This document shows, piece by piece, positions 56,992-64,000 of a stretch of DNA of 64,000 bases (its first letter is position 1; the number at the start of each line of letters is the position of its first letter). The DNA is from Nematostella vectensis (Eukaryota; Cnidaria; Anthozoa; Actiniaria; Edwardsiidae). A model generated the notes under the pieces. The model was not told where the DNA came from, ran no database searches, and worked only from the letters and a program-made list of their open reading frames with translations. The position numbers and the translations under genes are program-made. The DNA lies in the NCBI RefSeq assembly GCF_932526225.1, contig NC_064034.1, positions 17,434,887-17,498,886 of the forward strand, given 5' to 3'.

Positions 56992-59900
56992 ATGGATAGC
57001 ATTTACCCGCTTTTTCAAGAATGGTCAGCGCGATTTGTACAGATTCCCATGTTCCCTGTTCTTCAATGCGTTCATTTTACAATTGTTAGTCTAAAATTAC
57101 GGATGAAATTAGGTAAGATCTGCGATGTGATTTTGTTGTTCTCGTCCACAACAATTTGTTAATTGTTTGTATAGTTTACACAGGGGGTATACAACTTTTA
57201 TTGTAATCCTAATTTGTTTAGACTCATCAAATCTACAACTATATTGCTTGAAACAAAAGATATTTCAAACGTGTTCTCTCTTTTTATGTCTGCTCTCGAA
57301 AGAACAGTGCTTCTTCGACATCCTGGCATGTTCATTCGATAGAAAATCAATATCACAAATCCATTTACGTCATGCTTCGACGCTCGCGCACGCACGCACG
57401 TTCGATTGCGCGCACGCTTTTCTTGCCGGCGTCGCGTATTGTTCAGGGGCTCGTTTATCGAAACACCCGAGAATTCTCATGCCCGAAAACGTTTTATTTC
57501 TTAAATTTGAAAAGCTGGCTAATTTCTATAAAATTTATGGTATATAATGTGTTGAAATATCGTCAAACATTGTATTTTACCACAAAGATTCATGTGAAGG
57601 ATGATCCTCTTTTTAGATTTATAGATTTTGATCCTTTCCCGAACTTCTCGGGCCCGAAATTCACAGGCTTAAATATTAAGAAAGTTCTCTTGTCCTCGCA
57701 GTCACCCGAGACTTTTCGGGTAACTTTCTCAGCAAAACATCGAAAATAGCCCTATTTAGTATAATTATTTGGAATACGAACCAAGTGGAAGTTAAAACTG
57801 TTCTAAAAAATGAAAGCGGTTCTCAAAAAGGAAAACATGCGAAATTTTGAGCAAAAATGCAAAATAAAGTTTTCGGGCCCAAGAATTCTCGGGTGTTTTG
57901 AGAAACGGGTGCCTGGACGGCGTTTCATGCTTTTCATGTCCTCTTCAGGATGGGACGCTGGCAAAAATTAGCGTGCACGCGCATTGAAACGTGTGTGAGG
58001 CGGCTTCCCTTTGCTGCCGTCGTGGATCTAAATCACCCTATTGGCAGGAATAACGCCACATGGAGTTACACAGGATTCTTCACGGCACTTTCTCAGGCTT
58101 TGTGGTCTGTTGCCAAGCTTGCCGTCAGGCCCAACACTTTCAGGTCATTGAGTATGAAATCGGACCATGCTAATCAATTCGATATTAATCATTTCCATTC
58201 GATAAAATTAATTAATTATATCGGCAATTGCTAATGATAGATTGCAGAAAAATTGTGGGGTTAATTGATTATCTATAAAAAAAATTCAGTTGAGATTAGT
58301 ATTCAGACAGAAATCTTGTGAAATAGGGTGAAATACAGTAAATATGCGGAAAAACCCAAGAGAGCCAATGCGGGTGAATACAGAGAATGTATTAACTTTC
58401 TCTCAAAAATTAGGCTTGTGATGAGGTCCAAAATCTTAAGACACCCCCCAGATGCAGATGAGTTGACAGCTATGTCTGAATGGATCTCAAGAGACTCCTC
58501 TATAGGTTTTTGTTTACGTGTGTGTGGTGTTGTTTTTTCTTTTATTATTTTCAGTATTTCAAGGGTATTTTCTTCCTCTCTGTTGGCCATTCCTACCTCT
58601 TAAATAAGCCTCTCCCCACACCCCTTGGGGCGAAGTACATCAAAGTAGTTTGGTACCATTGCTATTTTTATGTTTTGCTTACAGGGACTGGTTTTGCCCA
58701 AAGTAACCCTTTAGCTTGCTGGATCTCGGCAGTCATATCAAACTTCGCCGGGTCATTTTTAATCAGCTTCTTTTTGGGTCTTCCCATGGTACTACCACTG
58801 AAGGATGTTAGAGCTGTCGCAGCTATGACCACTATATGGTAACTGAAATAAAAAATGCCTAATAATAAAGGATTTATTTTGTGCCTTTCTCCTATTGATC
58901 CAAGGCACTTAACAGATATATATTGTAATTATACTTAACTATCTAAAAATTCACTACATTATGTTATTTTTTTATAAATATAGCCATGCTTTAAAAGGAA
59001 AGTTTATAGTTTGTTGTGAAGGCTCCTAAACGTCCACAGTAAATGCAGTTACTGTGTTCTACTGATAGGGAATGTCACATTAGTGATCTTGCCAAAAAGG
59101 CCATTAAGTGAAAAGTTTTTCATTTATGATAGGGTTGGGTTGATTTGATAGGCCATTTGCTATGGCCTATCAAATTATCTATCAATATTTGGGTGTAATG
59201 ACTAATGCTAGCTATAAATATATTGGGTTGGATCAAATAATCCTTTCGGGTCACTTCTTTATAGTAAAAGAATAATAAGTAGATGATGGCTGATAAAGAA
59301 GAAAGCTCTTACTCAATTTGTTTGCAAAATGCTTCCAAGGCAATACTGTGACTAAGACCTTATCAAATAGCTCTTGCTGTAAGACAAACAGTATTTCCAA
59401 CTTCTTGGCTTTTCTAGTGAACCATTATTCATTGGCCAACATCTACTAAGCAGCCACTTGTCTCGGTGTACCACAGTGAATCTATTAGCAGGACCTAACC
59501 TTGGGCTTTTCTTTCTACATGCCCCTATAATGTATTCCCAACTTCCTGTTTCTCGGTGTACCACAGTGAATCTATTAGCAGGACCTAACCTTGGGCTTTT
59601 CTTTCTACATGCCCCTATAATGTATTCCCAACTTCCTGTTTCAGGTATTTAGTGTTTTATTGTCCATTTGACATCTTCAACAAGTTTTTCATGTTGCAGC
59701 CAGCCTGGGTAAGAAATTGAGTAAAAATAAAATATGTGACATAATCAAAAAGGAGTAAAGGTCTTGAGGGTCTTGAAGGTTGTAACCAAATATGGTCAGA
59801 CAGTATTTTTGACTGAAGTTATTATATCAATGGTAGTGCTCCTTTTGTTGTCTGACACACTCTTATCCCAGTTATCTCTAGTGGTTCTAAAAGAGGCCCA

Positions 59901-61492
59901 TCTTATCCCAGTTATCTCTAGTGGTTCTAAAAGAGGCCCATCTTATCCTAGTTATCTCTAGTGGTTCTAAAAGAGGCCCATCTTATCCCAGTTATCTCTA
60001 GTGGTTCTAAAAGAGGCCCATCTTATCCCAGTTATCTCTAGTGGTTCTAAAAGAGGCCCATCTTATCCCAGTTATCTCTAGTGGTTCTAAAAGAGGCCCA
60101 TCTTATCCCAGTTATCTCTAGTGGTTCTAAAAGAGGCCCATCTTATCCCAGTTATCTCTAGTGGTTCTAAAAGAGGCCCACAGAGCCAAAGCGATCCTTG
60201 GAGGTGTGTCTATGGGGCTAGAGCATTATCCCACAGATCTGCTGGTAGTTGTTCTTGTCGGCATCTTTAAAGGTAGAAATCATGTTTAGTGTTTAGGACA
60301 CACAGGTCATGATAGGGTGGAGTTGAGCAAGGGGTGGTTGGAAATTACTGAAAGGGGATGCGTTTTTTTCACTGTGAGTACAATTGAGAGGCATCTCGCA
60401 AAAATGTGACAAAATATTAAAGTTCTTTATTAAGGTTCTCATTTTCTCGGTGATGCATTAAAAATTGCTTCAATGTCTCAAAACTGAAAATATTCTCTAC
60501 TAGAAAATGCAAGGATCTAATTTGCTCTAAAAAGAAAAATTTAAAGATAAAAATATCCTTGTACACGAAGCCCCTTCAAGGTCTGTTTTGCTTCCAATAT
60601 CCAGGTCATCTTTTTCCGGTATTATTACAATCATGACCTCACCATACAAAGAGTTTAAAAGCTGTAACTACACATTAATAAGCAGGCTTGTCCCCTAAGG
60701 GATTTATCTGCCGATTGGCAAGGAAATTGAGCCATTAAAATTAAATAAGTGTACTCATAATTCAGCCGGCTTTTAAATGTTTTCCAGCAAGAGTCTGAGC
60801 TAAGTGACATCCCTGAAAGGACTCAATTCAAAACTCTTTTTTAGGAGCTGGTGCACTGCTTGTTCAACCAGTAGCAGCAGTTGTTCAAGGATCTCTAGAT
60901 GTCACTTCACATGAAGCCTTGAAACCCTCATTGTAAGTTAGCCCTTTTGTACCCTTCAAAAGAATTAACAGTTGCGAGGAGTACAAGTGTTAGAAATTAC
61001 AAACTTTTATGTAGAGGTTTTAGAGAAATGTTTTTTTTCAAAGATGGAGGAAAAACATTATGTACCATTTGGTTTGAGGTCATCAGCTATTCCTTTTTAG
61101 CCACTGTTTTGGCTTGAAGCCCTTATGGGAAATAATGACTCAAAATTTAAATCTATTTAAGATTGCTAAACGGTTGATATAGGTATATACAATTAAAATT
61201 ACTTAGCGATGTTGTGCTTCTTACTTATTGTTTATTTTCACTCTTTAGTACCACCAAGGCCTCCATTGTTGCTAGCATATTGTACACACTGGTACTCAAG
61301 GGGATCATTTCCATTTCAACAGAGTGCCTCTGTTTTGGCGTGTTTCTTGTCTTTGCTCTTATAAAGGTCTCTCTTCACGTTATGGATGCTCAGGACCCAT
61401 TCCTGCATGTGGAGAAAGCTTTGTCACCTTTCTGCTTTGGCTCTCCAAAAGAAACGGCCAGCACTTCGGATAGCAAGAAGAAGAAGGAATAG
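56992..61492 (+). CDS. TMEM38: TRIC-type trimeric intracellular cation channel
   Basis: Six exons: 56992-57112, 58685-58838, 59645-59708, 60152-60272, 60845-60932, 61249-61492 (263 aa), all phases consistent. The family hallmarks are in order: N-terminal luminal helix (RFVQIPMFPVLQCVHF), ACWISAVISNFAGSFL, YLVFYCPFDIFNKFF (the TRIC WYLIF-CP-D signature), the basic KEAHRAKAILGGV region corresponding to the lipid-binding K/R helix, the GAGALLVQPV helix and LKGIISISTECLCFGVF. The C-terminus is Lys-rich (SKKKKE), as in vertebrate TRICs. TRIC channels carry K+ counter-current across the ER/SR membrane during Ca2+ release. The start has a CGCCATGG context. Exon 4 begins at the last of eight tandem acceptor copies, and only that acceptor keeps the frame open. 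Confidence 0.93.
57444..57916. mobile_element. About 470-bp foldback MITE in TMEM38 intron 1
   Basis: The left arm GAAACACCCGAGAATTCT (within 57444-57496) is matched by the right arm AGAATTCTCGGGTGTTTTGA (within 57864-57914). Both continue into GCCCGAAAAC/GTTTTCGGGC, and outer ends CAGG..C.CGTTT agree. Further CCCGAGA/TCTCGGG motifs lie inside. Confidence 0.8.
58303..58474. mobile_element. Second copy of the CATAGCTGTCAAC MITE family
   Basis: It shares GGTGAAATACAGTAAATATG, AGAGAGCCAATG.GGGTGAAT and TTAGGCTTGTGAT.AGGTCC with 17582-17859, and ends GTTGACAGCTATG. The left terminus is eroded. Confidence 0.75.
59461..59643. repeat. Two-copy 90-bp tandem duplication abutting exon 3 acceptor
   Basis: The 90-bp unit (TCTCGGTGTACCACAGTG ... 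CCCAACTTCCTGTT) is perfectly repeated at 59551. The right copy ends in the pyrimidine tract CTTCCTGTTTCAG used to splice into TMEM38 exon 3; in the left copy the CAG is CTC, so it is not an acceptor. Confidence 0.95.
59862..60181. repeat. Eight 40-bp repeats spanning the exon 4 splice acceptor
   Basis: The 40-bp unit CTTATCCCAG, TTATCTCTAG, TGGTTCTAAA, AGAGGCCCAT starts at 59862 and recurs every 40 bp to 60142, nearly without mutation (CCTAG in the third copy). Each unit contains the acceptor and the first 30 nt of TMEM38 exon 4. The last unit continues into the full exon. Confidence 0.97.
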
Positions 61493-61734
61493 AAAGCTCT
61501 TGCACATAGATATGCTTTTTTATTTTAACTCCTATAAGCACAAAACCTTTTCATCATCATAAGACTTTATTTATTCCAAAAACAGTATAGATGCTTAGTT
61601 TAATACACGTTTACTCTTATGCATTCACATCCCGAAATGTATCAAAACACTAACTTATTAATAAAACTATTAAAAATATTAAATATTAAAAAATATTTTG
61701 TGTTCAATGTCAATAACATTTCCAACAGCAGTTA

Positions 61735-61890
61735 TACCTATTTCAGTAAAGGTTGTCAGTGCAAATGGCAAATGGCGATTGGCAAATAGCAGTTCTATGA
61801 CCGAAAGTAACCATGCGTCTCGAAGAATATGGATAAAAAAGCAATTCTCCATTAAAGGTTACCAATGCTTGGCTCTGACATTGCTTTACT
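61735..61890. repeat. Inverted copy of the 3150-3290 dispersed repeat
   Basis: It carries AGGTTGTCAGTGCAAATGGC, GGCGATTGGCAAAT, CGTCTCGAAGAATATGG and TTGGCTCTGACATTGCT, which are the reverse complement of the first copy near the window's left end. Confidence 0.75.
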
Positions 61891-61911
61891 TCCGAAGGGC
61901 CAAAAGAAACA

Positions 61912-61990
61912 CAATACAATAAAATACAATATTGTATTGTATACATACAATACAATACAATATTGTTTTATTATTGTATACAATACAATT
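61912..61990. repeat. Low-complexity palindromic TACAA/TTGTA tract
   Basis: Alternating ACAATACAAT and ATTGTATTGTATAC blocks form several overlapping palindromes. Confidence 0.8.
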
Positions 61991-61994
61991 ACAG

Positions 61995-62180
61995 ACAAAA
62001 GAATATTTTAGAATCTGCGCTATTGAACAGGCCATCCACTCTAAATTATTAGTCACATCCTCAAAGAAACTTCCAATAGACACCCTACTTTTATAATGTT
62101 GAAATATTTTTACGTGTTTTCCGTTCAAAATCATCGGAGATTGTTACGTAAACAACCGGATGTAAGCTGGTGACATAATG
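61995..62180 (-). mobile_element. Diverged copy of the TTAA MITE
   Basis: On the minus strand it shares CATTATGTCACCAGCTTAC, GGAAAACACG, GTCTATTGGAAGTTTCTTTG and GGATGGCCTGTT with the intact element at 52739-52974. One terminus is lost. Confidence 0.75.
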
Positions 62181-62189
62181 TATAAGGAC

Positions 62190-63080
<891 letters not shown>

Positions 63081-64000
63081 TTCGAGGCCTGCTACGGCAC
63101 TGAAAAAGCGATAACCACACAATAGACACCCATGTCAAAACATTTCCCGCTATGGGTTCATTGCTTGATGGATAAGTGTACGAATGTACCTCTGACGTTT
63201 GCAGCACGGCAAGAGTCCAAGATAAGAGGTCTCAAGCTCTTGGAAAAACAATTATCAAATTTGAAAGGTTTTTGGAAAAATGTACCAGTCTATGTTCATC
63301 GCGAATGTAGCTGTATGAACGAGTAGATATTTTTTAACAAATATCGCATTAGAAACGAATATCCACAATGTTTTGCTTTTTCTCAGATTCATCTTTTTCT
63401 AGTTTTTCACTGTACAGATTATTTTTCTAACCCAATAAAATAGCTTGTCTTGCTAATGGAAATTTTGTCTTGTACGCGCGATGCACTAGGTGGCTCTAGG
63501 TGGCATTTAGGGACTCCCTGTTACAGAGGCCGTGGAGAGGTTAAGGGGAGGGGTGCGATTTATCTTAGTACACATCGACGGTAATCTAGAACACTTTTCT
63601 GGGTTTTGGGTGAGCCGTGAAATGAGACGTTATATTGTGGTCCGTTATAGGCCACAAATTCCGTGGTTCACAATAGCTTCACATCGTCGCACACATACCA
63701 TTCCTGCACCTCATTGCCGGATTAGCTTGCTCTCTTCAGGGGCGGTGGAATGGTCCCATAAGTAAGGGGGGGGCAAAGTTGGGGGGAGGGGTGTGTAGTG
63801 GTTTCAGGGGGAGGGATGGGTGGTGGTTTCAAATCCGTTAGCGCTATTTCTAAGAACGCAGGGGATAACCTAGGTTTTTATGCACGGGATTTAAAACTGT
63901 TCAACACATTTGTTATCGGTTGCATATGTACCGCTGGCGCCCCCCGCCGCCCCTGCTCTTGGCAATTATTCTATTCAAAGTAAAGTTTGCGAGTTCTTAA
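63081..64000. other. No gene recognised at the right end
   Basis: AT-rich flank followed by G-rich stretches (63765-63825, GGGGGGAGGGG-type runs). No supported exon, RNA gene or mobile element with clear termini was seen. Confidence 0.4.

Noticed and set aside
57167..57749. Frames of 125 codons in TMEM38 intron 1
   Set aside because: They overlap a foldback MITE and are not flanked by phase-compatible splice sites.

Overview
The window is animal nuclear DNA: spliced genes with GT-AG introns, metazoan-only families (SYK tyrosine kinase, Shal-type K+ channel, KAT14, TRIC channel, BTB-Kelch protein), many short inverted-repeat transposons, a LINE and large minisatellites. Gene content and repeat style suggest an anthozoan cnidarian (sea anemone or coral). 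That is an inference; no species marker is visible.

Layout, left to right. 1-3990 is intergenic and holds a 54-bp G-rich minisatellite. 4000-6374 (+) is a membrane-embedded alpha/beta hydrolase in two exons. 7231-9515 (+) is a Shal/Kv4-like K+ channel whose only coding intron cuts the selectivity filter. 9516-11960 is repeat-rich and contains decayed hammerhead-ribozyme-like sequences. 11962-17078 (-) is a BTB-BACK-Kelch gene with eight reconstructed coding exons; its last exon was not found. A CRE-bearing candidate promoter lies near 19.1 kb. 22140-24430 (+) is a small TPR protein. 26034-36832 (-) is a complete SYK orthologue (12 coding exons, 643 codons). One SYK intron carries a nearly full-length 5.46-kb LINE, inserted inside an older MITE with a 10-bp target-site duplication. 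SYK is head to head with KAT14 (37652-50736, +, 17 coding exons), the acetyltransferase subunit of ATAC-type complexes. KAT14 introns hold a 3.4-kb 14-bp satellite and an inverted duplication with a decayed exon copy. 51093-51608 (-) and 51802-56234 (+) are two small unrecognised genes sharing a 190-bp divergent promoter. 56992-61492 (+) is a TRIC (TMEM38) channel whose exon-4 splice acceptor has been amplified into eight tandem copies. 62190-63080 (-) is a broken C2H2 zinc-finger array.

The genes do not form a pathway; this is ordinary animal gene order. The notable content is (i) genes whose introns and splice sites are being remodelled by tandem and inverted duplication, (ii) a canonical C4HC3 PHD finger at the KAT14 N-terminus, and (iii) the nested LINE-in-MITE insertion. 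Exon boundaries were worked out by hand from GT/AG sites, reading-phase continuity and family similarity. All predicted junctions keep phase except two flagged places: an in-exon frameshift in the hydrolase and one KAT14 junction.
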